Shown one piece after another: positions 22,994 to 35,105 of a stretch of DNA of 64,000 bases (its first letter is position 1; every line of letters starts with the position of its first letter). The DNA lies in contig NC_087119.1 in NCBI RefSeq assembly GCF_963855985.1, positions 846,001 to 910,000 of the forward strand. The letters run 5' to 3'. The position numbers and the translations under genes were made by a program. The notes under the pieces are model-generated. The model ran no database searches. It saw nothing but the letters and a program-made list of their open reading frames with translations, and was not told where the DNA came from. The DNA is from Ostrinia nubilalis (taxonomy: Eukaryota > Arthropoda > Insecta > Lepidoptera > Crambidae).

Positions 22994-25900
22994 GACCTCT
23001 ATTGGACACAGTTTCATGTAAATGTAAGGTCTTTACTTGTGTGGAAGACGATTTCCATGCGTACGGTATTTCGGGCACAGCAATTGATATTAAGAAACTA
23101 GCAAACCGTGCGAGGCCGGCGGGTCACTTGTCATGTTAATACGGAGGGATCGGGCATGTCTCGCTGAGTTCGCTCATTCACGCCTTTGGGCGCCACCTAG
23201 CGACGCATTGTTCGCGCCCTCTCCGCTGTCCTTTGACGGAATTATTCATTTCCCGCCGCGTGCAGTCGCGCCGGCTGAATACACCGGACACCTGAAAGCA
23301 GATAACTAATTATTAGATCGGAATTTCCATATTAAATTCTTGCTGTATGTTTCATTTCGGTTCGTCGCGCTAATCTGCTGTGCGTTTGTCAAAGAGCGGC
23401 GATTGGGAAGGGTTCCCATTTCAAATGTTTCAACTTCTGAATTTAACTTTATTAGGCTCTACAGAGATAATAATAATTGATTCTTCTCCATGATTCTTTT
23501 TAGATAATACACATTATAATATTGCCTGTAATTTATATTAATAGATGCTGCGTAGATATTAAAAATTAACAAGGCCTTCATAAAAAGCACCCCAGAAGAA
23601 TTCTATACAGATGAAAAAAGTCATGTTAATCGCAAAGCTTAGCTTTAAATAAACTCTTATCAAGAAAATCTTTGACTTGACCATTTAATTTATCTGCCGG
23701 TAATAGTCGTGACGTCATTACTGTGTGGGCATGACGAGCTCGACCTTATAATAGGTACCGCATCTCCCACGGATAGATTAGCTGTCAATCTATGGAAATA
23801 TATTCTGAATTTAATAACGACAAAGTGAGGAAAGTTATCCACAAAAACAATTTTAATATAGCCTGCTTTAATCGAACTTTGGTTAGCTTTAAAACATAAT
23901 AGAGTGCACTGTCGCGTTTTTTTACTCACGTGGCCTTTTACAATCTGGAATGCACGGACATTGTACACTACATTAGAGGGCCGTCCGCGCACTATTTGCA
24001 CAGGAAATTTGATTAATTACAGATGAGGCGCACTCGCGATCGCTCGATTAAAAATAATGTTTACAGTAGCAAACAAAACGGCCGCGGGCAGGCACTTAAC
24101 ACGATTTGCTCGTGTTGCGCCGGACGCGGATGCTGCGAGCGCATAAAAGGTGGAAAATCAAAAATTGCCCAGCCCCTAGTTGACCGATGCCTAATAGCCT
24201 CATCCGATTTGAGTTACGCTGCATTTGGTAATACATCAGTCGGTACTCGTATATGCCACCGTCTAGACGGCCGGTGTTTTTCACAGATAACTTAATTACT
24301 CACGGATGAGTTCGATTTTGCGAATATTTTTAAAACAAGCCCAGTCAATCGAGAACAGCATCGGATTTTTATTGGAAGCTAAACTGTTATGATAACCTAT
24401 AGGTAGTATGGAAATCATTTTATGAGTTAAAGGTGCGTTCAGTCTCCGAGGGGTTTTTAAAAGGTTTTTGTTGGTGACACTTATAAATGTTAAATCCGCT
24501 AGTTGCGTGCGCTGGCAAGCTCAAGAAATTACACTGAAGGAGGCTGTTCACGCAACGCCACACAATTGTTTGTGTAGGGGTGTGTGTTTTACATACATTA
24601 AATATCAAGCTCTTACAAGTTACACGTTGATGTTGTTGCACAACAATCAAATTGTTGTATGTATGAAATATTTTACACACCGCAATATTCACTTCAATGT
24701 ATTTTAACATAAAGGTAAAATGAAAATCATGTTCAATGCTGAAAAAAAGTTATTACACAGTTGGGAATTAATATTTGCGTTTTCAGTTTTAATTATTCAG
24801 TAGCTGATTAACCTACCAACCGCTTGTTTTTCTCGGCCGCCCATCGACATAAAGTTTATTTTTCCGTGTCCCTGGGACCAATATCCCCAAACAAATAATT
24901 ACCCCGTGATTTTCATTTAGCAAAGGATTCTTGTAACTTGGCAGGTACTTATTAGTCTTCAACAATAAGATTTTCATCGGGAAATTGTTTATTAATTTGA
25001 TGAGTGATCAGTGCTTCGTGGGTATATTTTTGGATAAAGTATTATTCCTTAAAATAAGTAGCGGGTCACAGACCGATCAGGCGGAGAGTTGAGTATTTTG
25101 AAACATTAAAAATAGGTAGTTTCTTTTTCTCTTTTTTTTTTTCAAGTAAACCATTCGCCTAATGGTTTATTACAAGGCAATGTGATATTGAAACTATTCC
25201 GTAATTTTGAAATGGTTTACGAGTATAAGTATTCATTGATTAAACCCATAGTGCTCTACTGTTTCCGGTGAACTGAAAATAATCTGGTCTGAGCCCAAGC
25301 ACTTATGGAGCACGCCTTATAGGAAATGGACAGGAAGTTTCCGCTTGCGTGCTGTGGGCGGGCGGCGAGCGCTGTGTGTTCAGCGATCACCGCTCACGGT
25401 GTTGACAGAGAGGGCATTTTCATGTTTGGGCGGGCGGGCGGTTTCGACGCTATTTATTTAGCCCTGGCTGATGGATTGGTAAAAATAACTCCTTATTTCA
25501 ATGCGCATTGCAAACAGAAAAGGCAATACAATAGACTTTGTTTAAGTGCATTGTTCAACTACCGAGTAAATAAAATTCAATCATTGAATCTGCATGATTA
25601 CTGCTAATTTATTTTGTTTCAAACTTAATGTGAAGTCGTGAATGAATGATGACAACATACGTTGTAATTTAATTAAGATGTTTTAAGGAATTCTTGTAAA
25701 TTCTGTATTAACCTTCCACCTACAATCAAATGAGTTTCTCTGATGGAATACCAAAACTTTTGTAACGGATTCCATAGAGCGGACACAGTATATTCTAGCA
25801 CACCTTGGATTACAAAATGTCCGCAGATATTGTTTCCTTGGCTCTCGCTTACCGACGACGGGGCAAATTGAATGGAACTTTCGAATAAACACAAAATTGC

Positions 25901-28900
25901 CCGTTGATTGGATTCGACCCGGACATGCCAGGAAATTATCCGAATGCTCCGACCGCTACGAGAGTACATTACGCTGACCGCATTAGGCTTTGGTTGCGTT
26001 GTGTAAGTTTAAGTGAAGGGCTTTTTATACAACATTTTTATATTATTCGTTACGCTCTAATATTTTTAAGATACGAACAAGAACACTAAACACAAATCAA
26101 AGCAAGCTGAGTAGTCTTGTGACTTCAGTCACAATGAGCAAAAGAACTACGGGACTATTCCCACCTCTCGTTCCCACCGCTGCAACTCCTGTGTAGCCAG
26201 GATCTACGGCTTGACCGCCAATAAAAACCCAACCAGTGAAGGTCAAGTTTGTCCTGGGAGAAAGTTAAACTGACATTGAACCCGCAACGAAATTAAGCAA
26301 GAGAACAAAAGGAGAAGATCAGAGCAAAAGAACTAGCAGCAGGTTCAAATCAAATCAAAAACATTTATTTCTTAGAAAGTGGTAACAAGATATTAAATAA
26401 GAACAGGTTCAGCATCTTCTGCCACTTGTGGCGTAGAAATATTTACATTATAGCATTAATTAGTTGACGGTATTGGTAATCTTTAACGTTAACTACATGC
26501 TCTTGAATGTGACAGGCTGTAATAACTTCCAGTAATTTCTTCCCTAGAGAGCGATGGCATTAGCTTGTTAGACTTGTAACTGTTTCAAAGCCAAGCAGAG
26601 AACACATTAATATGTTCCGGGATCCAACTTCCAAAAGGAAGCTTTTTCCATGATAAAATTAGATGACGTCCTTCTGATCAAAAAGAGTGACAATGTAAGG
26701 TTGAAAGCTCTAGTATTGTTTTATCCCTCGTCAAATTTTGACGGACTTGTCAAAGGATGAAATAGCTTCATCCTTTGTCCTAACGCGGCATGTGACGGCC
26801 GACCTTGGGCGCCCGCCGGCCAGCGAGCCACGAGTATTGCTACTTAACCATACACTTATGTACATAGTAAATATGAGAGGTGATACATCATAGCGCAGGA
26901 GGGAGTGCCCCATAAGTGATTGCCAGACCCTCCGACAAATAGTCCAAAGTGTCTGCTAGTGACCGGGCGCGATAAGTCATCTGTGAGGACGCAGTTCGGG
27001 AACCTTCTTATTTGTAAAGGTAAGTTTTTCTAATTTATGGACATTTCTCTAATAAATTACTGCAACAGTAATATAATAGAGAAATCTGTGCCTTTAGAAT
27101 ATGTGTGTCCATACCATACAATTTCGAATCGTTTGTTTTTTCTCTTTAATAAGTTTTTTTCTTCAGAAACTACCTTCGCTTCAAGCTTCTCGCGTCATCT
27201 ATACCTAAATTATTCATTTCTGATTTTTACGTTCTCATAAAACGGTATTGCTAACGCCATCTACATTCGGCGCCACAAAATATGGCGATGAGCTGATGTT
27301 GCATGCACACTGACTTAAAATTGAGTGTGTGTGCAAAGGAGAGTACAATGACGAACAGCTCCGTTCTTTCATTTATTAACGAACATTTTGCACAGAAGAT
27401 AAAAATTTGCAAAAGTCCATGAAAGCCGTTGTGTGCGTTTTTTATTGCAAAGAACACCTGCGGAGGGTGACCCAGCGCCCTTATAAAGCGTGCAATTATT
27501 TTACTGTACGCTTTCACAAATTGCCGGATTATCTTTAAACGAGTTTTCACCCTCTCTCCTGGATTACGGTTCGTCATAGAACGGATTTAATCCAAGTTCA
27601 AGGTTAACTAGTTGGGCAACAATAATAACAACCCTTACCTATATCATGTGGGAAACGGGAACGGGCACCCCTCGTTATTTATTTATCCATATAACTTACT
27701 CCGATAAACAATTTATACTAGTATAATAATTATAGTGTCTTTAGTAAGTAAGTAATTGATCTTTACAAAAACGTTAACATTTTCATAACAAACGTACACA
27801 CACTAACAATGTTAAATTGAACAAGCCAATGAATGCATCCTATTTGGAGATGAACAATCTATTCATGGGTCTCATTATTACCAATAGCTTTTGGGGAATC
27901 AAGTGGCATTAGTTCGTCGAGTATCTTTGACCGGCTAATCTCATCGGCGTGCTTCGGGCGGCGACCGGGAATTGTGGCCAAATGACATTGATCCACGCCC
28001 CGGACGATCGAGATGAAAATGCCACAAATGGACCTATGCGAGCACATTTCCGACTTGTTAAATGTTACCAGGTTCACGGTGAAAGGTTACATGCGGAGGT
28101 GGCTCGGAAGGGAGTGAGCCTAATGGCGTGCAGTCGATTGAAGTCGTAAGCCAAACAACTAAATGTCAACATAGTGAACCTACAAGTTGTTAACCTTTGA
28201 CAGGAATTCCAGGTTGAAATAGTTATGTCTGCCTGCGGGTCAACAAATGTTACGATTTCAATTAGGTATGCTTGCATTATGAATTAAACAATACGTGCTA
28301 TTGTTAAAAATTCAGATACTAGTTATATGAATAGGTATTTAGTCGATCTTCAACGCCTATTTTTTATAATTGCAAACAGCTTTACCTTGTTATATTTGTG
28401 TGAACAACAAATCCGGGAAGTTTCTCACTCAGTCGATTATTATGAGGAGGCATGAGTGTTGTTAGTTGTTTGTTATTGGCCCATTATTTGCTCACGTAGG
28501 CTCGCACAATAAATATTGCGCTTAATATCATTCAGGGTAAGCTTGTGTGTTTTGGGTAGAAATACGAAAATGCGAACCAATAGTAAATATAGGTACTCGT
28601 ACTTTCGTTCAGTTATATTTGTCCATAACTTTAGAGCCAATTTTTTTTATGCATGACAAGGCAGGTATTTGACCGCGATCGCACCTGGTGTTAAGTCTAG
28701 TTTCAACTCCTTGCCAGTCAATCTTTTTAGGGTAGCTTTCAAAACTTTCAGCTTTTATAAAATGACATAGGTCTGGCGTTCACTAGCTGTAAGTCTACTC
28801 CGGCTAATGTGTGGCCGTGTGCAGCGGCCGAGTTTCCGGTACGCTGCCTTGCACAAATTCGCTTCATGCTTTCATGTCACCGGGTCATATCGGGCTCGGA

Positions 28901-29080
28901 TCTAGTTTCATTAGTTTACGGTAATGGACTTCTCTATATACCAGGTATAAAGTTAGGGTTAACATTTACTGAATAGAGAGTTCTAATAAGTTAATGTTTC
29001 TTGTTGAAAACCGAGAGAATTCCATTGAAGGATTTTTGTAGTTCATTTAATCAGCGTAATAAGTAGGTACTTATAATAAG
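22994..29080. other. long intron stretch with few recognisable elements
   Basis: No exon could be supported. There is a dispersed repeat of unknown type at 26154-26250 and an apparent reversed LINE tail (aaatcaaatcaaaaacattt) at 26346-26370. GC-richer islands occur at 23100-23290 and 25330-25445 with no family match. The open frames at 23690-24001 and 27251-27577 (both minus) have no recognisable domain. Confidence 0.5.
26154..26250. repeat. dispersed repeat of unknown family, copy 1
   Basis: Contains attcccacctctcgttccca and tgtgtagccaggatctac, then ttgaccgcc and aaaacccaaccagtgaaggt. A second copy in the same order lies at 33755-33850 with a few differences. The family was not identified. 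Confidence 0.75.
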
Positions 29081-30325
29081 ATAAAGATAAAGATAAAAAG
29101 ATAAAAGATCATTTATTCACCGAGACAAGGTAATACAACAAGGTAGATGTTACAATAGTTATACAGTTCAGCCTATCTCACCAGCAAGCTAGTGTGTGAT
29201 TATTACATTTTTTTTTTATTGACCCATGCATAGTTAAAAAAAATCAGAACTTTCCAACTACAAACAAAGAACAGATAAATTATTTGAATTACAATATGTC
29301 AATAAAGATAATGTCAGTAAATATATGTCAGTTATTCGAATACAGTCAAGATTAATTTTAATTAATGTCAGATTCATATTAGTACCACAGAATACATACG
29401 ACAAACAATAGGTATTAACCACTAGAATTTATATGTCAGATAATCTTTTACCGAGTAAAAACATTTGTCAACTAATAAATTAAATAATTATCTATTAAAT
29501 AATGTTCCATTTAGCTCTCTCAGTTGAGCTGGTAATTTATTAAATACGACTGTGGCCATAACAAAACAGTTCCGACTGTACAATGCAGTTCTCACCCTGG
29601 GGTGTGCTAGTTTGTTTTTGTGTCTGTCGCTAAATTTATATTGGTCTTCAAACTTGATGAATAAGTTTGGATACGTTTTTACAAACTTGCACAGTTCAAA
29701 AATGTACAGGCAGGGGAGAGTGAGGAGTTTGTGTTCCTTAAATATTGGAGCACAAGGCGTCCATGGGGGTACATTGAAGATAGCACGTAAACACTTCTTT
29801 TGTGCAATAAATATATTATTAGCCTTTACTCCATTACCCCACAGTACAAGTCCATACCGAAGCAAAGAAGCGACATAACCATGATAGGCTAAAAGAGCAG
29901 TCTTAATGTCTGTTATTTTCGCTAATTACCAAAGACAATAGACAAATCTATTTATTTTAGTGTTCAGTGTGTCAATGTGAGGTGTCCATGAACAGGTATG
30001 ATCAAGTACTATATCAAGAAAAGTTGTACTTTCGCTTTCCAAGATTTCCTCATCCTTATACTGTATTTTGAAATTGTTACTTTTTGGTTTCCTATTATAA
30101 AATTTAATATATTTAGTTTTAGAAACATTTACTTTAAGATTATTTGATGTTAACCAGTTTATACATTCATTAATTGTTTTATTGACTTCATTTACATGTT
30201 CTTCAATATCGTCATTACTTATAACTATCGAGACATCGTCAGCAAAGAGTGTACATTGATAATGTGTTATGTCAGGTAGGTCATTGATATATATAAGGAA
30301 TAGGAGTGGTCCCAGTACAGTAATG
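29081..30325 (-). mobile_element. dead antisense LINE fragment (CR1/jockey group)
   Basis: Read on the minus strand, the frame starts in mid-RT with VLGPLLFLIYINDLP, passes a catalytic FADD (encoded at 30235-30246), continues NECINWLTSNNLKVNVSKTK, and after frame breaks gives a C-terminal domain, LRYGLVLWGNGVKANNIFIA to about 29490. The element ends in a (TTATCTT)n-like tail at 29081-29110. It lacks the endonuclease and the N-terminal RT and has more than one disruption. Antisense to furry. Confidence 0.88.
29488..29865 (-). pseudogene. LINE ORF2 C-terminal remnant
   Basis: The longest open piece of the dead LINE, 125 codons. It holds MLRYGLVLWGNG, QKKCLRAIFNVPPWTPCAPI and the region up to KLPAQLREL, typical of the segment after the RT thumb in CR1/jockey-group elements. 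The RT part upstream (minus strand) continues in a different frame. Not functional. Confidence 0.85.
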
Positions 30326-31123
30326 ATTTATGGTTTTGTTAAAATCCGGCACTATGAAATCATTAGCACTTAAAACTTAATTATAATTAAAATATAATGC
30401 AAAAGCAACCATCGATGCCTTATTTAAGGCCACAAGTAGCCGCTATTGAGCTCAGCCAAAAGCAGTAGGCGTCGTATTAATTGGGTCAGTCACCAGTTAT
30501 CGCCACAAGTTGAAGATCGATTTCACTTGCAGGCTCAATGTGAGCTAAACCGATACGAAATTAATTGTAAAACTCATTCGTTACTTTTGAAGGTCAATTC
30601 TGGCGGTCACCAGTACCTAAAAAGCAGCTGCTCTAAATTCTTACCATCATCGCATCATTCAGATGCTCATGATTATTTATGTCTAATTAGAATAAGAATT
30701 ACATAATAAATTCCCCGCGGCTAATAGTTGTTGCGTTTCCCTTCTATGCTGTATTAATTTATAAATATAAATCAACTTCATTATTCTGTTTCCTCTTCTC
30801 TAACACCAGCCTCGCCGGGATGCGCAATAGCTGTAGGCCTTCCTTCTGAAAACCACTGTCGGGACATCCTTCAAGGTGTCCCAACTAAAACTGAGCGGGC
30901 GCCCTATTAACATGCATTTCTTTTAAATGTAACCTTTGTATTGTCTTGTTATAAGTGTGTTAATAAAGTTATTCTTATCCTTCTTCTTCTTCTTTTCGTG
31001 TCGACAACAAACCTACACAGTGTCAGCCCAAAACTCCGCCACAAGAGTGGCGTTGTCAGCAGCACTCATCAAATCCTCCTGAGTGCAGTTGCTTCTTATT
31101 GTTATAATCCGCGTTTGTTGCAG
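30326..31123. other. intron before E3, nothing recognised
   Basis: AT-rich intron. No supported element except ordinary low complexity (cttcttcttcttc near 30980-30995). Confidence 0.5.
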
Positions 31124-31247
31124 CGGAGCCAAAGCGCCAGAGACCCCAGGTGCGCGCGCGCAGGACAAGCGAGCGTCCGCGCCGCCTTGCGTCACGCCGC
31201 CCGTCGAGGACGAGCCGGCGCCGCCCTCTGACGGAGATGCCACACCG
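31124..31247 (+). CDS. fry: furry exon E3, variable Pro/Ala-rich linker
   Basis: This 124-nt exon begins after tttgttgcag and ends at gtaagt. Its first base completes the Thr codon left open by E2, which fixes the reading frame. The product is low complexity (TGAKAPETPGARAQDKRASA, then a Pro/Glu/Asp-rich run). It lacks strong conservation, as expected for the variable linker between E2 and the conserved E4 block. The call rests on splice signals, phase compatibility on both sides and high GC, so it is less certain than its neighbours. An RTE fragment begins about 55 bp past the donor. Confidence 0.78.
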
Positions 31248-31301
31248 GTAAGTCGCTACAGTCTTTCTACGATAAGAAATCAAAATCAAAATCAAAAATT
31301 A

Positions 31302-31530
31302 TTCGTTCGTTTCAGCCTAAAGACGTCGACTGCTGGACAAATGCCTCCTCCAAGGATTTCCACAAAGACCGCTCGCATCCAGGCACCTCCCGCGACCTTC
31401 ACCAGATCGTCGGTCCACCTAGTGGGAGGCCTGCCCACGCTACGTCTTCCGGCTCGTGGTCGCCACTCAAGAACTTTCCTGCCCCAGCGGCCATCAGCTC
31501 CTCGAGCTATGTGCCCCGCCCTCTGCCACT
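31302..31530 (-). mobile_element. RTE LINE 3' fragment near furry exon E3
   Basis: Reversed RTE 3' region: ttcgttcgtttcagcctaaa, gtcgactgctggacaaatgc, then the complement of the coding block for GRPPTRWTDD (ccagatcgtcggtccaccta) and its upstream Arg-rich part. It is preceded at 31279-31300 by an (ATCAAA)n-type tail. It begins about 55 bp after the E3 donor. Confidence 0.85.
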
Positions 31531-31639
31531 TGATTTTAGCGATTCTGCGGCCTAAATTGAATAAAAAATCTAAAATATTTTATTCAATTTAGACCACTAG
31601 TGGCACTTACGAACGTCAAAATATAGTAAATAAAAAAAG

Positions 31640-31750
31640 TTTGCCCTTATGGGACACTTTACTTGTCTCCTTATCTTTTGGGCTCCACCAGCGCTTCGAA
31701 ACAAACATATGGCAAGTGCTGAGAAGAAACGCCGAAGATGGCTGATCTTT
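31640..31750. repeat. dispersed LINE-like repeat, copy 1
   Basis: Contains accagcgcttcgaaacaaac and atatggcaagtgctgagaag. It is shared with 44395-44460, which has the same block with minor changes. In Lepidoptera this block usually lies reversed in the 3' part of a LINE, as I recall. The element could not be identified further. Confidence 0.7.
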
Positions 31751-31883
31751 TTGGGAGATAATTATGCCATCAGCGTGTATGCAAAAGTTTATTTCACTTC
31801 CCTTCTTTCTTCTTCGTCGCTACCCTCTTGCCAGTGGTCGTGGTGATGTATTCCACTGGATTTAGGGTAAAGCACCTGAGTGA

Positions 31884-31920
31884 TAGCAGCAGTGGACGTC
31901 ATTTGGCTGAAACGAACGAA
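31884..31920 (+). mobile_element. RTE LINE 3'-end fragment
   Basis: The sequence tagcagcagtggacgtcatt followed by tggctgaaacgaacgaa is the plus-strand form of the RTE 3' end with its cgaa tail. Confidence 0.85.
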
Positions 31921-32010
31921 CCTGAGTGAAGATATTGGAATTTATGGTCTTGTCATAATTACCTCTGAACTTTATTTTCAGATAGCCCAATAGCCTTCAA
32001 ATAAAAAAAA

Positions 32011-32275
32011 AATCTTGTTGAGCGATAAGCTATCAACATGCAGCATTTCGATCCAGTCTACCTTTCGTTTGTCATCCCAGTGCTCCGTCAATTGCCATCA
32101 GTGTCCGATCTAGATGAAACACCGCGTGTATAGCAAGTTTAAGAGGTGGCTGATCTTGTTGGGAGATATGCCACTAGCGTGTAGCATTTCAACCCAGCTT
32201 ACCTTCCAGCATGTTGCCTTCCCCGTGCTTCGTCAATCGCCATCAATATCCGACTACCGTAGATGAAACGTCGCT
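32011..32275 (+). repeat. tandem duplication, about 137-bp unit
   Basis: Two diverged direct copies (about 32011-32146 and 32147-32275) share atcttgttg(g)agcgat/gagata, then gcatttc(g/a)a(t/c)ccag, ttaccttccagc-like and ccgtgcttcgtcaatcgcca. A third weak relative starts near 31742 (tgatctttttgggagataa). Origin unknown. Confidence 0.65.
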
Positions 32276-32289
32276 TGTTCCCTAAATCG

Positions 32290-33754
32290 ACTCCTGTCGA
32301 AAATCTAATTTGACGCTGTGCTGACGAAATCGCCCGAATCTGACGAGATTTCTGTTAGTCCACACTGGCATTGATTTATTTACTAGATACTTCATATCCG
32401 ATGCTGTCTAGTCCAATAGATACAGACCTAACAACTAGTTGAATGTTCTGTACATAATCCAGTAAAATAAATTTTTTAGAAAACGTGTTACTTTAACAAC
32501 ACTACATACTATGGAAAGTTATGTTAGGCTCCTTTGTGAGATAAACTAGAAATGAGGATATCTTCGGAAAGACGATGGTGATTGAGGAGCATTACCGCGC
32601 GGCATGATTGGCAGGCGATTTGGCGAGTTATTTTTCCCCGGGAAACGTGTTTCCGTATTATTGTTTCCTCAGAGAAATCTATATCCTGCGATACTTAATC
32701 AAAGAGAAGTAGAACCACTTTACGACACGCCATGACTTAATTATTGGAATTGATTCATTTCACTTATGTAATTACCCGATCTTGTGAAATTATACACATT
32801 AGAAACTCGTACAGCCCTTATAAAACATCTAAAGAATATTTCAAATCATATTTTCTAAGTGTACGCGTAAACAGCAAGTGTGGTGAGATTTCCAGCTCAT
32901 ATTTTGCGAAGTGAAGGCAAGCGTGCCGCGCTTGTTAGCTCGGCCGCGCGGAGCTAATCGCTAGATCAGTCCGGCCACCTAGTGGTAAATGAATTGGCAC
33001 AGATTACCTGTCACCACCCCGCAAACCCCTCAGCTGGACATGTGTGCGTGACTTTACGTAACTGCACCAGAAAATTAATGCACGTTTTTGACACGAAAAA
33101 TAAATGTCATGGAGAGAAGAATTTAAACACTCCTAAAAGTGTAAATCTGTTTTTTCATTCCGTTAACACTTAACATACTATGTCCCTAATTTCAAGTCTC
33201 ATTATATCGACAAAAGGTCTATCGACAAATAAAATAAATTAAAGTAGCAATGAATGATAAGGGCTTGTTATTGATTAGTCGTAAGTCAGTAAAGCGTAAC
33301 CATCGTGCTTACAAAGTTTATTAACTAACTACTATTAAGGACACTACTCCCGACCCGACTCTAAAATTAGTCATCCAAGTTTTTGAAGGACACAGTGTTC
33401 CTGAGTAAAGTTCATCAATAGCGAATTAATTGAATCCCGCGTTTCTAGAGATCTGTTATTGGCTTCATTCAAGAGGACTTTAAGCACATAATTTATTTAA
33501 TAACTTAGTTTTTCCTCAAGAAGCTCTTCGTCTCCATATGGATGGAGTAACTTTTAAAACACTAAACGAAAAAGAAAAGTAATTTTTTCTCATATGATTT
33601 TTTTCATGGTTCACTTATTTAACAGTAACTTGACAAAGTACTTTACCATTTACCTGCTTCTGTTTTTGTTGATTATAATTTCTAAATTAGCAAGCTCATT
33701 CCACGACACACACCCTGATATTAACTCGCAAAAACACGACGATAGAGGTTATGG
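32290..33754. other. intron, nothing recognised
   Basis: AT-rich intron. No family motif, exon or strong repeat was seen apart from short GC-rich patches near 32900-33010. Confidence 0.5.
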
Positions 33755-33850
33755 AATATTCCCACCTCTCGTTCTCACCACTGCAAATCCTGTGTAGCCA
33801 GGATCTACAGCTTGACCGCCATAAAAACCCAACCAATGAAGGTCAAGTTT
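33755..33850. repeat. dispersed repeat of unknown family, copy 2
   Basis: The second copy of the repeat at 26154-26250, with the same order of blocks (tattcccacctctcgttctc, cctgtgtagccaggatctac, aacccaaccaatgaaggtca). Confidence 0.75.
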
Positions 33851-34272
33851 ATAAAAAAAAGACGATAGAGCTTATAAAATTAATGATAGATAGCTTTCTA
33901 GCACGTGTCCTTTACATTTATAAATATGAGAGAGTAGAGACAACCCAGTATTGCAGTAGCCTAAAATAAGAGAGAGTGGGCCGTAAACGAAGCAAGGTTG
34001 CGTTGGGGGTGTGAGCTAATAAGGACTGGTGGATTTTTCCATAAAATCTAAGAGGTCAATCAGTAACAAACCCTGTTAATACTACTAGTATATTGGATTA
34101 CATTCAAAACAAGAGAAACAAGCCGATTTATTGAATGAAAATAAAACTGCTTTAACTGAAAAAGCACTATCAAAGTGACCAATTAAACCAAATTATTTGT
34201 TTATTTTGGCTTAATGCTTCGTGTACCGCATTGTTATCCCGACATAATAGAAATTGTTTGCATATTGGTCTG

Positions 34273-34525
34273 GCTGTTTTATGTATTTTAAGCAAAAAGT
34301 TTATTTATGTTTTTAACCGTCGTCTGGTGCCCATAGTACAGTCAGCGTCAAATAGTTCGTGACACTCAAAGTGGCCTATAAGTTGACGACACAACCTTAT
34401 TCCAATTGTAACAAAGACTTGTTAAGAACTTTTTGGCTACGTACTATTTGACGCTGACTGTATACGCTTTTTTTAGTTCGGGACTGGATGGCGCAGTGTA
34501 AAATGTCCTCGGGTATTTATGCAGG
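34273..34525 (+). mobile_element. SINE 3' part interrupted by a MITE
   Basis: The two flanks, ttttatgtattttaagcaaa...gtgcccatagta and agttcgggactggatggcgc...aaaatgtcctcgggtatttat, together match the 3' body of the SINE at 60925-61160. The insert at 34339-34460 splits it. The tRNA-like head is not evident here, so this copy is 5'-truncated. Confidence 0.75.
34339..34460. mobile_element. 122-bp TA-flanked MITE inside a SINE
   Basis: Perfect 18-bp ends CAGTCAGCGTCAAATAGT and ACTATTTGACGCTGACTG, with TA on both sides (34337-34338, 34461-34462), as in Tc1/mariner-type MITEs. No coding content. Insertion into the SINE gives their relative ages. Confidence 0.88.
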
Positions 34526-34818
34526 GTACTCACCTGCCATGTAGCACGTAACGTAGCATGTAACGGAGCCAAGCTTCAAGTGAGTACGGCTCGTCCCCGG
34601 TCATCGCGTATCTGGCTGCGTGCTCCTGGATCCTACTGCGAGCCGCCTTTGTGCTCGCAGTGATACCGCCGCTTGGCGGGTCGCTACGATCTCCCTGCGA
34701 ACCACGCGCGAGCAACTCGTAGCGGGCTCGTGCCTATGTACTCACTTGATACAGTATCTGATACATTACATGGTACTCGGCTAGATGAGTACCCTGCTCA
34801 TGAGTTGTTTGCCCGCAG

Positions 34819-34997
34819 ACGGGCCTGTGCCCAGAGCTGGCGGGCACGCCGACGGGCGGCAGCGCGCCGGCGACGCCGCTGGAGACGCGCGAGCCGCCGC
34901 AGCCGCGCCCGCTGCCCATGCCCGAATACGGCGGCTTCTTCGCGCTGCTCACCGAGTACCTGCCCGACAACAACCAGCCCATATCTGGCTTCCACAG
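34819..34997 (+). CDS. fry: furry exon E4
   Basis: A 179-nt exon with acceptor gcccgcag and donor gtgaga. It enters in phase 0 and leaves after two bases. The first part is a Thr/Pro-rich linker. The second is the conserved [19 protein letters not shown] block followed by QPISGFHR, whose Arg codon is completed by the first base of E5. The junction reads [11 protein letters not shown], as in other Furry proteins. A degenerate stretch at 35037-35100 resembles part of this exon (MPDHGGFFALPNNNQP-like) and looks like a decayed partial copy in the intron. Confidence 0.93.
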
Positions 34998-35036
34998 GTG
35001 AGACACACGGCAAAACAGTCCCATGAATGGGCGTGG

Positions 35037-35105
35037 GCCCATGACTGGGACTCTGCTGCCGATGCCCGACCACGGCGGCTTCTTTGCTCTGCCCAACAAC
35101 AACCA
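35037..35105 (+). pseudogene. decayed partial copy of furry exon E4 in the intron
   Basis: About 40 bp past the E4 donor the intron reads ctgccgatgcccgaccacgg and then cggcttctttgctctgccc followed by aacaacaaccagcctata. This parallels the E4 segment ctgcccatgcccgaatacgg, cggcttcttcgcgctgctc, acaacaaccagcccatatct, but the copy lacks the codons for the TEYLP part. It carries no splice donor and soon meets stops. It looks like a local tandem duplication of the exon 3' half that has since decayed, which would be the third such event in this gene after E6 and E9. Confidence 0.6.

Noticed and set aside
27251..27577. 108-codon minus-strand open frame
   Set aside because: No family motif and no supporting signals within a furry intron.
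31248..31592. Extension of the E3 frame past its donor
   Set aside because: The frame runs into a tail repeat and an RTE fragment; the gtaagt donor and phase match with E4 show that coding stops at 31247.
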